Of a stretch of 64,000 nt of DNA, positions 42,489 to 50,937 are shown in pieces. The notes beneath the pieces were generated by a model. That model saw only the letters and a list, made by a program, of their open reading frames with translations. It did not search any database and was not told the origin of the DNA. Each line of letters begins with the position of its first letter. Position 1 is the first letter of the stretch. Source of the stretch: Nocardioides jensenii JCM 1364 = NBRC 14755 (lineage in GTDB: Bacteria; Actinomycetota; Actinomycetes; Propionibacteriales; Nocardioidaceae); assembly GCF_001552535.1 (NCBI RefSeq), contig NZ_BCRJ01000076.1:1-64000 (forward strand). The letters run 5' to 3'. The translations under genes were made by a program, and so were the position numbers.

Positions 42489-42884
42489 ATGACCTCCTTC
42501 ATCTCGCACACGTCGGTCGACTGCGGCAACGCCTACGAGCTCTCGGAATGGTGGAAGGCGCTGCTCGGCTACCAGGACATCGAGGGGGATCCGAACCTGC
42601 CGGGTCATGAGGAGTGCATGATCGTGCACCCCGACACCGGCCACCAGGTGCTGTTCATCGAGGTGCCGGAGGCCAAGCGGATCAAGAACCGGATCCACTT
42701 CGATCTGCGTCCGACCGACGGGACCCGTGATCAGGAGGTCGCCCGGCTGCTCGGTCTCGGCGCCACTCAGGTCGCCGACCACCGTGAGATCCGGGGCGAC
42801 GGCACCGGTTGGGTCACGCTGGCCGATCCGGAGGGCAACGAGTTCTGCGTCTTGCGTTCCGAGGCCGAGCGCGCCGCCGGCTGA
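42489..42884 (+). CDS. VOC-family glyoxalase-like protein
   Basis: A 131-residue vicinal-oxygen-chelate-fold protein: ISHTSVDCGNAYELSEWWKALLGYQ at the start, then RIHFDLRPTDGTRDQEVARLLGLGA and WVTLADPEGNEFCVL at the end, the typical half-repeats of the family. The metal ligands cannot be fixed from sequence alone. The substrate is unknown; the family includes dioxygenases, lyases and resistance proteins. ATG 42489. It is divergent from the XRE-TPR gene and could share its control region. Confidence 0.85.
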   Translation: MTSFISHTSVDCGNAYELSEWWKALLGYQDIEGDPNLPGHEECMIVHPDTGHQVLFIEVPEAKRIKNRIHFDLRPTDGTRDQEVARLLGLGATQVADHREIRGDGTGWVTLADPEGNEFCVLRSEAERAAG

Positions 42885-42891
42885 ACGGGGA

Positions 42892-45525
42892 TCAGTCGTC
42901 GGAGGTCCGCGCGCAGGCGGTGCTGATCGGCGGCACGAACGCGGGCCGAGTGCCGATCAGGTCGTGGGCGCGGTGCCGGCCCAGGTTGAACTCCAACCAG
43001 TCGTCGTCGCCGGCCGAACGTCCGACCAACGCGCACTCCGCCACGTCGTCCGGCAGCGTGGCGAGCGCGGGCACGGCGTCATCGGAGAGGTGGCGCAGGT
43101 AGAACCAGTCCGCCTTCCCGGTCTGTTCGTAGCGGTCGATGTTCTGCTGCGCGATCCAGGCATCCGGATTGATCGCGGCCAGGCCCACCAGCAGCGTCGC
43201 GCCGCTGAGCAGTGCTGCACGTGGGAGCCACCGTGCCCGCAGCGTCACCCCGGCGACCATCACGCCCACGACCACCAGGCCGAGCCAGCCCTCGAATACG
43301 TCGACCAGCAGCCGCAGCTCGGTGAATCCGTAGGCGTCCTGGTAGAGGCTCATCCGGTGCAGCGCGGAGGCGACCACGACCAGGGTCAGTGCGCAGAGCA
43401 GCCCGAGGGATCCGCGCAGCCAGGCCAGGTCCGCGGTCGTCGTACGACCCGCCTTGCGTGCCGCCGCCCACACCACCAGCAGGGTCAGTGCGGTGGCGAC
43501 GGTGAGCTGCCCGAAGCCCTGGTGCACGTAGTCGGCGTAGGTCAGGCCGGTGGTGCGCTCGAGGTAGTCGTGGCCGCCGAAGATGACGGCTGCCTGGGCG
43601 ACGAGGAAGGCGATGAAGACTGCATCGACGAGCAGCACCGGCGCCAGCCACTCGTAGCGGTTCGCCACGGGGCGGGCCGGCCCTCCCTCGGCGGAGACCT
43701 GCGGAGGGTTGAGGCCGACGTACGTCGCCGCCAGGACGACACCGCCGACGAAGACGGTGATGAACGCTCGCAGCACGAACGAGTCGAGCTCGAGATCCGG
43801 AAGAAGCCTGCCTGCCCACTCCGCGAACAGCGCATCGGCCGACGCGAAGAGCAGGCCGAACACGAGCACGCCGGCCAGCGAGAGGACGACCGTGCGGATC
43901 GCGGCGGCGCTGGTCGCGCGGCCGGTCACGCCGCGGGCCGAGCGTCCCAGCCAGGGCAGTCCGCGCAAGCCGGCCAGCGGCCAGGCCAGGCCGGCCAGTA
44001 CGAACGCCGGCAGCGTGCGCCCGTTCGCCAGCCCGGCCATGCACAGTGCGCCGCCGGCGAACAGGCACAGGACGACGATCCACTCCGCGTCCCGTACGAC
44101 GACCGTGGCCGCGAGCGCGACGCACAGGGCGGCACAGGCGAGGGTGAACGGGGAGCGACGGTTCGCGCTGAACCCGAGGATCACGCCGCCCGCAGCCAGC
44201 AGCACGATGAACGTGCCGAGGCCGAGATCGCGGAACGGCAGCACGATTGCGGCGAGCAGCCCGACGCCGAGACAGGCCGACAGGGCGCGGAGGTTGCCGG
44301 GGACGCCGTGGTCGGGCCAGAACCTGCCGAACAGCGCGTCGAGGGCCGGTTCGGGTGTGACGGGTGGCGCCACCTGTGGCACCGGGTAGGGCGTGGGTGG
44401 GGTCGGCACGGGACTCTCCTGGCTGGACGGGTTGGACGAGCTGGTGGGGGTGTCGGCCCCCACGCTCGAGGGAGGGGCGGTCTGCGGGCGGCCGCCTGCT
44501 GGGCGTGCCGTGCCGCTGGCCGTCGGTGGCCGATCAGGGAGCTCGACCCGGACTCGGGCACCAGTGGACCCGGGCTCGGGGTCGACGAAGGCGATGTGGC
44601 CGCCGTGCAGGTCGGTCACCCAGCGGGCGATGGCGAGCCCGAGGCCGGTGCCGCCCCCGCCCTCGGTCTCGGTGAGGGTGCCGAAACGCTCGAAGACGCG
44701 CTCCCGGTCGGCGCCCGGGATGCCCGGCCCTCGGTCGGTGACCTCGAGACGCCACCCGCCGGTCGTCGTCGTGGCCGAGACGCGGACGACTCCGCCCGCC
44801 GGACTGTGCCGCGAGGCGTTGTCGAGGAGGTTGGCCACCAGCTGCTGGATCCGTGCCGGGTCTGCCTCGACCATCAGCTCCTGGTCGACGCTGACGTCGT
44901 AGGAGACCTGGCGTGCGGTCACGCTCGCCTCGGCGACCGCGCGGTCGAGGAGGTCGCGCACGTCGACCCGGGTGGTGGCGAGGCTGACCTCTCCGGCATC
45001 GACGCGGGCCAGGTCGAGCAGGTCCGCGGCCAGGGCGGAGAGTCGTTCGGCCTGGGCCAGCGCGCTGCGCGCGATCGACGGATCCGGCTCGGCGACGCCG
45101 TCGACCAGGTTCTCCAGCACGGCGCAGAGCGCGGCGAGCGGCGTACGGATCTCATGGCTGACGTTGGCAACCAGGTCGCGGCGCTGACGGTCGACGCCGG
45201 CCAGGTCCTCGGCCATCGTGTTGAACGCGAAGCCCAGCTCGCCGACCTCGTCGCGTGACGTCGCGGTCACCCTGACGGAGTAGTCGCCGGTCGCCATCCG
45301 GCGGGCGGCGGCGGTCATCTCGCGCAGGGGAGAGGTCATACCGCTGGCCAGCAGCTGGGTCACGCCCAGCGCCAGCGCGACAGTGACGGGGATGCCCAGC
45401 CAGATCGGTACGCCGGCCCCGGACCCGATGGTGGCCACCACGGCAGCCACCGTCACCGAGGCCGCGACGAGGAGACCGAGCTTGACCTTGATCGACGGGA
45501 CGACGTCGAGCAGTGGGCTGCTCAC
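42892..45525 (-). CDS. sensor histidine kinase fused to multi-TM DUF4153/4173-like domain
   Basis: An 877-residue protein. The N-terminal part is a kinase: two membrane segments, HAMP (about 58-110), HisKA with NVSHEIRTPLAAL, and HATPase with NLLDNASRHS, DRGPGIP and GTGLGLAIARW. After a Pro/Ser-rich linker (about 335-390) comes an integral membrane domain of about ten segments resembling DUF4153/DUF4173, ending in a soluble tail. The catalytic kinase core therefore lies between two membrane regions. The start overlaps the response-regulator stop by 4 bp. Confidence 0.88.
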   Translation of the reverse strand: MSSPLLDVVPSIKVKLGLLVAASVTVAAVVATIGSGAGVPIWLGIPVTVALALGVTQLLASGMTSPLREMTAAARRMATGDYSVRVTATSRDEVGELGFAFNTMAEDLAGVDRQRRDLVANVSHEIRTPLAALCAVLENLVDGVAEPDPSIARSALAQAERLSALAADLLDLARVDAGEVSLATTRVDVRDLLDRAVAEASVTARQVSYDVSVDQELMVEADPARIQQLVANLLDNASRHSPAGGVVRVSATTTTGGWRLEVTDRGPGIPGADRERVFERFGTLTETEGGGGTGLGLAIARWVTDLHGGHIAFVDPEPGSTGARVRVELPDRPPTASGTARPAGGRPQTAPPSSVGADTPTSSSNPSSQESPVPTPPTPYPVPQVAPPVTPEPALDALFGRFWPDHGVPGNLRALSACLGVGLLAAIVLPFRDLGLGTFIVLLAAGGVILGFSANRRSPFTLACAALCVALAATVVVRDAEWIVVLCLFAGGALCMAGLANGRTLPAFVLAGLAWPLAGLRGLPWLGRSARGVTGRATSAAAIRTVVLSLAGVLVFGLLFASADALFAEWAGRLLPDLELDSFVLRAFITVFVGGVVLAATYVGLNPPQVSAEGGPARPVANRYEWLAPVLLVDAVFIAFLVAQAAVIFGGHDYLERTTGLTYADYVHQGFGQLTVATALTLLVVWAAARKAGRTTTADLAWLRGSLGLLCALTLVVVASALHRMSLYQDAYGFTELRLLVDVFEGWLGLVVVGVMVAGVTLRARWLPRAALLSGATLLVGLAAINPDAWIAQQNIDRYEQTGKADWFYLRHLSDDAVPALATLPDDVAECALVGRSAGDDDWLEFNLGRHRAHDLIGTRPAFVPPISTACARTSDD

Positions 45526-46229
45526 GTCGCGCTCACCGGTTCGAGGGCATAGCCGACACCGTGCACCGTGCGCACCCGGTCGGCTCCGATCTTGGCGCGC
45601 AGGGCCTTCACGTGGCTGTCGACGGTGCGGGTCCCCGAGGCGCCGGACCAGCCCCAGACGTCGGCATACAGGGTCTCCCGGCTGAGGACGACACCCGGGC
45701 TGCCGGCCAGGCGCAGGAGGAGATCGAACTCGGTCGGCGTCAGGTGCACCTCGGTGTCGGAGACCCAGGCCCGGCGGGCGTCGGAGTCGACGCGCAGGTC
45801 GCCGAGGTCCGGGACTGCAGCGTCGGCCAGGGCGGCGGCCAGGTCAGCGGCTCGCTCGACACGACGCAGCAGGGCGGCCACTCGCGCCACCAGCTCACGC
45901 ATCCGGAACGGCTTGGTCAGGTAGTCGTCGGCGCCGACCCCCAGCCCCACCAGGATGTCGGACTCGTCGTCGCGGGCGGTCAGCATCAGCACCGGCACGG
46001 GTCGCTCGGCCTGGATCCGGCGGCACACCTCGTGGCCGTCGAAGCCCGGCAGCATCACGTCGAGCAGCACCAGGTCCGGGGTCGTGTCGCGGAACTGCGT
46101 GACCGCACCGGGGCCGTCGTACGCCTGGACGACGTCGTAGCCGGAGCCGCGCAGGCGGTCGGTGACGGCCTGGTTGATGACCGGCTCGTCCTCGACGACG
46201 AGGATCCGCGGTGCTGTGGTGTCGGGCAT
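45522..46229 (-). CDS. OmpR/PhoB-family response regulator
   Basis: A 235-residue regulator. The receiver has VVEDEP, the phospho-Asp in LVLLDVMLPGFDG, LTARDDE and the Lys in YLTKPF. The C-terminal winged helix reads LTPTEFDLLLRLAGSPGVVLSRETL and RTVDSHVKALRAKIG. ATG 46229 is the natural start; the frame to 46613 is non-coding. It forms a two-component system with the overlapping downstream kinase. The signal is unknown. Confidence 0.92.
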   Translation of the reverse strand: MPDTTAPRILVVEDEPVINQAVTDRLRGSGYDVVQAYDGPGAVTQFRDTTPDLVLLDVMLPGFDGHEVCRRIQAERPVPVLMLTARDDESDILVGLGVGADDYLTKPFRMRELVARVAALLRRVERAADLAAALADAAVPDLGDLRVDSDARRAWVSDTEVHLTPTEFDLLLRLAGSPGVVLSRETLYADVWGWSGASGTRTVDSHVKALRAKIGADRVRTVHGVGYALEPVSAT

Positions 46230-46393
46230 GGATCGAGCGTAGGAGTCCGCGTGGTCAGGAGTCGTGGACGACGCGTGAAGATTCTGTGCAGGTCTCGGGA
46301 GGTCCTCCCGGCCAGCGGGAGCCGCGGCACTCGGGACGACGCCCTGCGGTGGAATGGGCACGCCGCCAGACGCTTGGGCGGGCGATGCAATAA

Positions 46394-46407
46394 TGAAACA
46401 CGTTCTA
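46394..46407. promoter_or_regulatory. KstR-type operator
   Basis: TGAAACACGTTCTA fits the published KstR consensus TnnAACnnGTTnnA at every fixed position. It lies 31 bp upstream of the DUF35 gene. KstR controls cholesterol and sterol side-chain degradation in actinobacteria. Confidence 0.7.
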
Positions 46408-46437
46408 ATCTTGTCGTTTGGGAAGGCCTCACACGCA

Positions 46438-46935
46438 ATGACCGAGACTCCGGCGATCGAGGGCTGGTTCACCACCGGCTCCGAGCCCGCCCTGCTGGGC
46501 AGCGGCTGCACCGAGTGCGGGAACATCGCGTTCCCGCCCGAGCGCGACTTCTGCCGGAACCCCGCCTGCGCGGGGGAGGCCTTCGAGGTGCGTGAGCTGT
46601 CCCGGCGCGGCACGGTGTGGTCCTACACCGACGCGCAGTACCAGCCGCCGCCGCCCTACATCGCGACCAGTGACCCCTACGAGCCCTTCGCGCTGGCCGC
46701 GGTCGAGCTGCCCGAGGGTCTCGTGGTGCTCGGCCAGCTGGCCGGCGGCTTCGGTGTCGCCGACGTGAAGGTCGGCTCGCCGGTGGAGCTGGTCGTGGAG
46801 ACGATCTACACCGACGAGGTGGGGCCGCGGACGATGTGGAAATGGTTGCCGACCGAGTCGAGCGAGGCGCGAGCGAGCGACCGGGGCGACAGTTCAGGGC
46901 AGGGCCCGGCAACGTCCAAGGGAGAGTCGGCATGA
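46438..46935 (+). CDS. DUF35 zinc-ribbon/OB-fold protein
   Basis: A 165-residue Zn-ribbon OB-fold protein of the DUF35 family: CTECGNIAFPPERDFCRNPAC holds four Cys ligands, followed by the OB-fold (GTVWSYTDAQYQPPPPY, EGLVVLGQLAG). Such proteins partner thiolase-fold enzymes; the DUF35 part of ChsH2 pairs with Ltp2 in sterol side-chain cleavage. ATG 46438. The stop overlaps the start of the next gene. A perfect KstR-type operator lies upstream. Confidence 0.85.
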   Translation: MTETPAIEGWFTTGSEPALLGSGCTECGNIAFPPERDFCRNPACAGEAFEVRELSRRGTVWSYTDAQYQPPPPYIATSDPYEPFALAAVELPEGLVVLGQLAGGFGVADVKVGSPVELVVETIYTDEVGPRTMWKWLPTESSEARASDRGDSSGQGPATSKGESA

Positions 46936-48134
46936 GCACCGAGGTCGCGATTGCCGGAGTCGGCATGCACCCGTGGGGCAAGTGGGGGCACTCGTTCGTG
47001 AAGTACGGCGTCGCGGCCGCCCGCGCCGCGCTCGATGACGCAGGCATCCCTTGGGCCGACGTCGAGCTGGTCGTGGGCGGCGAGACCGTCCGCAACGGGT
47101 ACGGCGGCTACGTCGCCGGCTCGACCTTCGCCCAGGCCTTGGGCTGGAACGGTGCTCGGGTCGCCACGTCGTACGCCGCCTGCGCGACCGGCGCCCAGGC
47201 CCTCGACACGGCCCGTTCGCGGATCCTCGCCGGGCAGTGCGACGTGGCCCTGGTGGTCGGCGCCGACACCACGCCCAAGGGCTTCCTCGCACCGAACGCG
47301 GGGGAGCGGTGGGACGACCCGGACTGGCTGCGCTTCCGGCTGATGGGGATGACCAACCCCGGCTACTTCGCGCTCTACGCGCGCCGGCGGATGGACCTGT
47401 ACGGCGCCACGCAGGAGGACTTCGCCCAGGTCAAGGTGAAGAACGCCCGGCACGGGCTGAACAACCCCTATGCGCGCTATCGCAAGGAGGTCAGTGCCGC
47501 GGACGTGCTGAACTCCGCGATCGTCTCCGACCCGCTGCACCTGCTCGACATCTGCGCGACCAGCGACGGCGGTGCGGCCGTCGTGCTGACCTCGATGGAC
47601 TATGCCCGAAAGCACGGTCTCGGCCAAGGGGATGCGGGTCCGGTCAGGCTGCGCGCGATCTCCACGGTGACGCCGACGTTTCCGCAGGCGGTCATCGACA
47701 TGCCGCTGTTCTCCACCGAGTCGACCCACCTGACCGGCGAGCCGCAGCGCACGTTCAAGGAGTCGATCGCCGACGCGGCCTACGAGGAGGCCGGGCTGGG
47801 GCCCGAGGACGTCGACGTGGCCGAGGTCTACGACCTCTCGACCGCACTCGAGCTCGACTGGATCGAGGACATCGGCCTGTGCAAGCGCGGCGAGGCCGAG
47901 CAGCTGCTCCGCGCCGGCGACACCACGGTCGGCGGTCGCATCCCGGTCAACCCGTCGGGCGGGCTGGCCTGCTTCGGCGAGGCGGTCCCGGCCCAGGCGC
48001 TGGCCCAGGTCTGCGAGCTCACCTGGCAGCTGCGTGGTCAGGCAGAGGGGCGTCAGGTCGAAGGCGCGCGGGTGGGCATCACCGCCAACCAGGGTCTCTT
48101 CGGCCACGGCTCGTCGGTCATCGTGTCGGTCTGA
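46932..48134 (+). CDS. thiolase-fold lipid-transfer protein, probable Ltp2-like aldolase
   Basis: A 400-residue SCP2-thiolase-like protein. The fold is clear (VAIAGVGMHPWGKWG, CATGAQALDTA, ICATSDGGAAVVLTS, NPSGGLACFGEAVPAQALAQ). In true thiolases the last motif carries a GHP with catalytic His; here it is GEA, so thiolytic activity is unlikely. With a DUF35 partner encoded just upstream (ATGA overlap) and a KstR-type box, an Ltp2-like retro-aldolase for a sterol-like side chain is the best inference. The exact substrate is unknown. Confidence 0.75.
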   Translation: MSTEVAIAGVGMHPWGKWGHSFVKYGVAAARAALDDAGIPWADVELVVGGETVRNGYGGYVAGSTFAQALGWNGARVATSYAACATGAQALDTARSRILAGQCDVALVVGADTTPKGFLAPNAGERWDDPDWLRFRLMGMTNPGYFALYARRRMDLYGATQEDFAQVKVKNARHGLNNPYARYRKEVSAADVLNSAIVSDPLHLLDICATSDGGAAVVLTSMDYARKHGLGQGDAGPVRLRAISTVTPTFPQAVIDMPLFSTESTHLTGEPQRTFKESIADAAYEEAGLGPEDVDVAEVYDLSTALELDWIEDIGLCKRGEAEQLLRAGDTTVGGRIPVNPSGGLACFGEAVPAQALAQVCELTWQLRGQAEGRQVEGARVGITANQGLFGHGSSVIVSV

Positions 48135-48173
48135 GCGCTGAGCGCTGAGCCCTGAGCGCTGAGCCCTGAGCCC
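48132..48173 (+). repeat. six 7-bp tandem repeats at the end of the thiolase-fold gene
   Basis: Six contiguous copies of TGAGCSC (S = C or G), the first supplying the gene's stop codon. Because the period is 7, the array puts TGA in all three frames. Confidence 0.9.
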
Positions 48174-48254
48174 TCACTGGGTGGGCGTGGCCGGCACGAG
48201 CCCGGGCCCGGCCGTCTCGACCAGTGGGAGGGTGGGGTGACTGATCGGGCATGT

Positions 48255-48273
48255 TTAGGTAAGGTTTCCCTTA
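48255..48273. promoter_or_regulatory. DtxR/IdeR-type iron box upstream of bfd
   Basis: A 19-bp site (TTAGGTAAGGTTTCCCTTA) matches about 14 of 19 positions of the DtxR/IdeR consensus and contains GGTAAGG/CCTTACC arms. It lies 43 bp before bfd. Confidence 0.65.
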
Positions 48274-48315
48274 CCCAATTCATGGACCGCCCACTTCACC
48301 GACCGGGGTCTCGCG

Positions 48316-48522
48316 ATGATCGTCTGCCACTGTGCCGCCGTCAACGACGACGCGGTCCGGCGTGCCTACGACGACGGCGCGCGCACGGTCTCCCAGGTCT
48401 GTCGCTCCACCGGAGCGGGCCAGGATTGCGGATCCTGCATCTTCACAGTGAAGCGTGTGGTGTGCCAGCATGGAGCGTTGGCCCCGACGTCACCTGTGGA
48501 GGTGGAAGGTGCAGCCAGTTAG
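48316..48522 (+). CDS. bfd: bacterioferritin-associated ferredoxin
   Basis: A 68-residue [2Fe-2S] protein with the Bfd cysteine pattern: CHC near the start and CGSC after DDGARTVSQVCRSTGAGQD. Bfd reduces the ferric core of bacterioferritin to release iron. It overlaps the bfr gene by 14 bp and has a DtxR-type box upstream, so the pair is probably iron-regulated. Confidence 0.9.
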   Translation: MIVCHCAAVNDDAVRRAYDDGARTVSQVCRSTGAGQDCGSCIFTVKRVVCQHGALAPTSPVEVEGAAS

Positions 48523-48991
48523 CCCTCGAGTCGTGGAGTTGCTCAACTCCGCCCTCACCTTCGAGCTCACGGTCACCAACACCTACTTCCTGCATGCGCG
48601 CATGCTCGACAACTGGGGTCTCTCCAACCTCGGCAAGGTGTTCTACGACCTCTCCATCGACGAGATGAAGGATGCCGACGACCTGATCAACCGCATCCTG
48701 CTCTTCGACGGCCACCCCAACGTGCAGAAGCTCGGCGCGATCCAGATCGGGGAGACCGCCGAGGAGATGCTCACCCTCGCCCTGGCCAGTGAGCGCGAGG
48801 CGGTCACCCAGTTCAACGCCGGCGCGCAGGAGTGCCACGACCTCGGTGACCACGGCACCGCTGCCGTCTTCGAGGACATGGTGCGCGACGAGGAGAAGCA
48901 CGCCGACTGGTTCGAGGGCCAGCTCGACGCGATCGAGCGGGTCGGCCTCCAGCAGTACCTCGCCCAGCAGATCGCGCTCGGCGGCCCCTAG
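48509..48991 (+). CDS. bfr: bacterioferritin with altered ferroxidase site
   Basis: A 160-residue 24-mer-type iron-storage protein. Ferroxidase ligands equivalent to E18, E51, E94, E127 and H130 are present (residues 19, 52, 95, 128, 131), and the haem Met is M53. The sixth ligand, His54 of the canonical DEMKHAD motif, is Asp55 here (DEMKDAD). GTG 48509 follows GGAGGTGG and lies inside the end of bfd, so the two are coupled. Confidence 0.92.
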   Translation: MQPVSPRVVELLNSALTFELTVTNTYFLHARMLDNWGLSNLGKVFYDLSIDEMKDADDLINRILLFDGHPNVQKLGAIQIGETAEEMLTLALASEREAVTQFNAGAQECHDLGDHGTAAVFEDMVRDEEKHADWFEGQLDAIERVGLQQYLAQQIALGGP

Positions 48992-49941
48992 ACCCACGAC
49001 TTGTTGATCTTCGCCCGTTGAGTTGTTGATTTTCGTGCGTCGAGACCGCGATCCGGTGCGGGCAGGGCCGCTGCCTGTCGGCTGCCCAGCAGTACGCCGG
49101 CCACGACCAAGGTCGCCCCGGCGAGTTCGCCCGTGCTCACGGTCTCGCCGAGCATGATCCACGCTGCGCTCATGCCGACGACGGGCACGAGCATCGAGAA
49201 CGGAGCCACCACGCCGGCCGGGTGCCGGGTCATCAGCCACGACCACACACCCGAGCCGGCCACGGTGCCGATCAGCACGGTGTAGACCAGGCCCAGCCAT
49301 GCCGGTCCGGCGGTGGGATCGTCGAGCCCGGTCAGGGAGTCGGCGATGCGCTGCGGTCCCTCGAGGACCAGCGCCAGCACCAGCATGGGCAGCACCGGCA
49401 CCACCGACATCCACAGGGTGAGGTGCAGCGGGTTCGGCGCCTTCGCCCGAGCATTGCAGACGTTGCCGATCGCCCACCCGAAGGCGCCGGCCAGCACGAG
49501 CAGGAACGGCAGCAGCGCCGCGGACTCGGCGCGCTGCCAGCCGACCAGGGCCAGGCCGGCCACGGCGACCAGGATGCCGACACTGCGTCGTGCGCCGAGT
49601 CGGTCGCAGCCGATGGTCACGCCGATCAGCACCGTGAACGGTGCCGAGGCCTGGAGCACGAGCGAGGCCAGCCCGGCCGGCATGCCGGCCGCCATTCCCC
49701 AGTAGAGAAAGAGGAACTGCAGGGTTCCGAAGCCGACGCCGTAGCCGAGGAGCCAACGCAGTTCCACGTCGGGGCGCGGCACGAGAAGCAGGGTGGGGGC
49801 GGCGATCAGCGCGAACCGCAGGGCCACGAGGAACAGGGGAGGGAAGTGCTCCAGTGACGCGTGGATCGCGATGAAGTTCAGCCCCCACATCACGGCGACG
49901 CAGACGGCGAGCAGGCGGTGGTTCGTGGGCACGCGCTCCAT
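48988..49941 (-). CDS. EamA/DMT-family transporter
   Basis: A 317-residue membrane protein with ten membrane segments in two EamA repeats (AVCVAVMWGLNFIAIHASLE and PAWLGLVYTVLIGTVAGSG begin them). It is a probable metabolite exporter, substrate unknown. ATG 49941 (MERVPTNHR) is preferred; the frame continues to 49968 into the promoter. It is divergent from a LysR regulator that is probably its controller and overlaps the end of bfr by 4 bp. Confidence 0.88.
   Translation of the reverse strand: MERVPTNHRLLAVCVAVMWGLNFIAIHASLEHFPPLFLVALRFALIAAPTLLLVPRPDVELRWLLGYGVGFGTLQFLFLYWGMAAGMPAGLASLVLQASAPFTVLIGVTIGCDRLGARRSVGILVAVAGLALVGWQRAESAALLPFLLVLAGAFGWAIGNVCNARAKAPNPLHLTLWMSVVPVLPMLVLALVLEGPQRIADSLTGLDDPTAGPAWLGLVYTVLIGTVAGSGVWSWLMTRHPAGVVAPFSMLVPVVGMSAAWIMLGETVSTGELAGATLVVAGVLLGSRQAAALPAPDRGLDARKSTTQRAKINKSWV
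49001..49044 (+). repeat. 22-bp imperfect tandem repeat in the EamA 3' end
   Basis: Two units (49001-49022 and 49023-49044) are identical at 18 of 22 positions and encode the last residues of the EamA protein on the minus strand. Confidence 0.8.
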
Positions 49942-49955
49942 CGTTCTTGACACCT

Positions 49956-49986
49956 CGATGAAGGACAAGCGAATAGTTCTTCATCG
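49956..49986. promoter_or_regulatory. inverted repeat between EamA and LysR genes
   Basis: CGATGAAG (49956-49963) and CTTCATCG (49979-49986) are perfect 8-bp arms 15 bp apart, placed as expected for the LysR binding site. Confidence 0.6.
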
Positions 49987-50004
49987 ACTCTGTAGGCTCG
50001 CTTC

Positions 50005-50937
50005 ATGGACGTGCGTCATCTCGAACTGCTCCGTGAGCTCTCCGTCCGCGGCAGTGTCACCGAGGTCGCCCGGGCCACCCACCGCACTCCCTCAGCGGTC
50101 AGCCAGCAGCTGCGTGCGGCCCAGCGGGAGCTCGGCACGCCGTTGGTCGAGCCCGCGGGACGCGGACTGCGGTTGACCCCGGCCGGCCACGTGCTGGCCG
50201 GGGGCGGCGAGGACGTCGCCCGCGTCGTCGCACAGGTGCAGGCTCGCTGGGATGCGTTCCGGGGCCACCTCTCGGGAACCGTCGCCGTGGCCGGCCTGCC
50301 CAGCGCCGCGACCTACCTCCTGCCCCGCACCTTCGCCGCACTCGAGGGCACCGAGATCGACCTGGTCTTCACCGATGAGGACGTCGCGGAGAGCGCGTAC
50401 GCCGATCTCGTCGTCGAGCACGACATCGTGATCGCCCACAGCCTGACCCAGCTCGCGCCGGCGGGAACCGAACGCCTGTTCGCCGTCGAGTTGCTCCGCG
50501 AACCTCTCGATGTGGCCCTCTCGGCAGAGCATCCCTTGGCGGCGCGGGCCGACGTACGCCCGGAGGACCTGGTCGACCAGGAGTGGATCGGGGTGCCGAT
50601 CGGATTCCCCTTCGACACGGTGCGGCTGGCCGTCGAGGCAGCCACCGGGAAGCGGATCCGGGTCGTTCAGCGCATGCGTGACAATCGGTTGATCGAGGCA
50701 CTCGTCGCGGCCAGCGCCAAGGTCGCTGTCCTCCCGCGGTTCACCTCACCGCAGGGCAACGACGTCGTCCTACGACCGCTGCGCGGCATCTCGACCGCAC
50801 GCCACATCTTCGCGGTGATGCGGCCCGACCGGGCCGAGCGCCTGGCCGTTCGGCACGTGCTCGCCGCGCTGCGCGGCGCCGCCGAAGAGGCAACGCGCGA
50901 CCGGGCGGCGACGCCCGCGGCCGACGCTCACACGTAG
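50005..50937 (+). CDS. LysR-family transcriptional regulator
   Basis: A 310-residue LysR regulator: the N-terminal winged helix reads MDVRHLELLRELSVRGSVTEVARATHRTPSAVSQQLRAAQRELG, then a periplasmic-binding-like effector domain (about 90-290). The effector is unknown. It probably controls the divergent EamA transporter through the inverted repeat between them. Its 3' end overlaps the convergent terD gene by 10 bp. Confidence 0.92.
   Translation: MDVRHLELLRELSVRGSVTEVARATHRTPSAVSQQLRAAQRELGTPLVEPAGRGLRLTPAGHVLAGGGEDVARVVAQVQARWDAFRGHLSGTVAVAGLPSAATYLLPRTFAALEGTEIDLVFTDEDVAESAYADLVVEHDIVIAHSLTQLAPAGTERLFAVELLREPLDVALSAEHPLAARADVRPEDLVDQEWIGVPIGFPFDTVRLAVEAATGKRIRVVQRMRDNRLIEALVAASAKVAVLPRFTSPQGNDVVLRPLRGISTARHIFAVMRPDRAERLAVRHVLAALRGAAEEATRDRAATPAADAHT

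Noticed and set aside
42727..45258. 843-codon plus-strand open frame opposite the histidine kinase
   Set aside because: The minus frame has all kinase motifs; the plus frame is Arg/Gln/Gly-rich shadow sequence.
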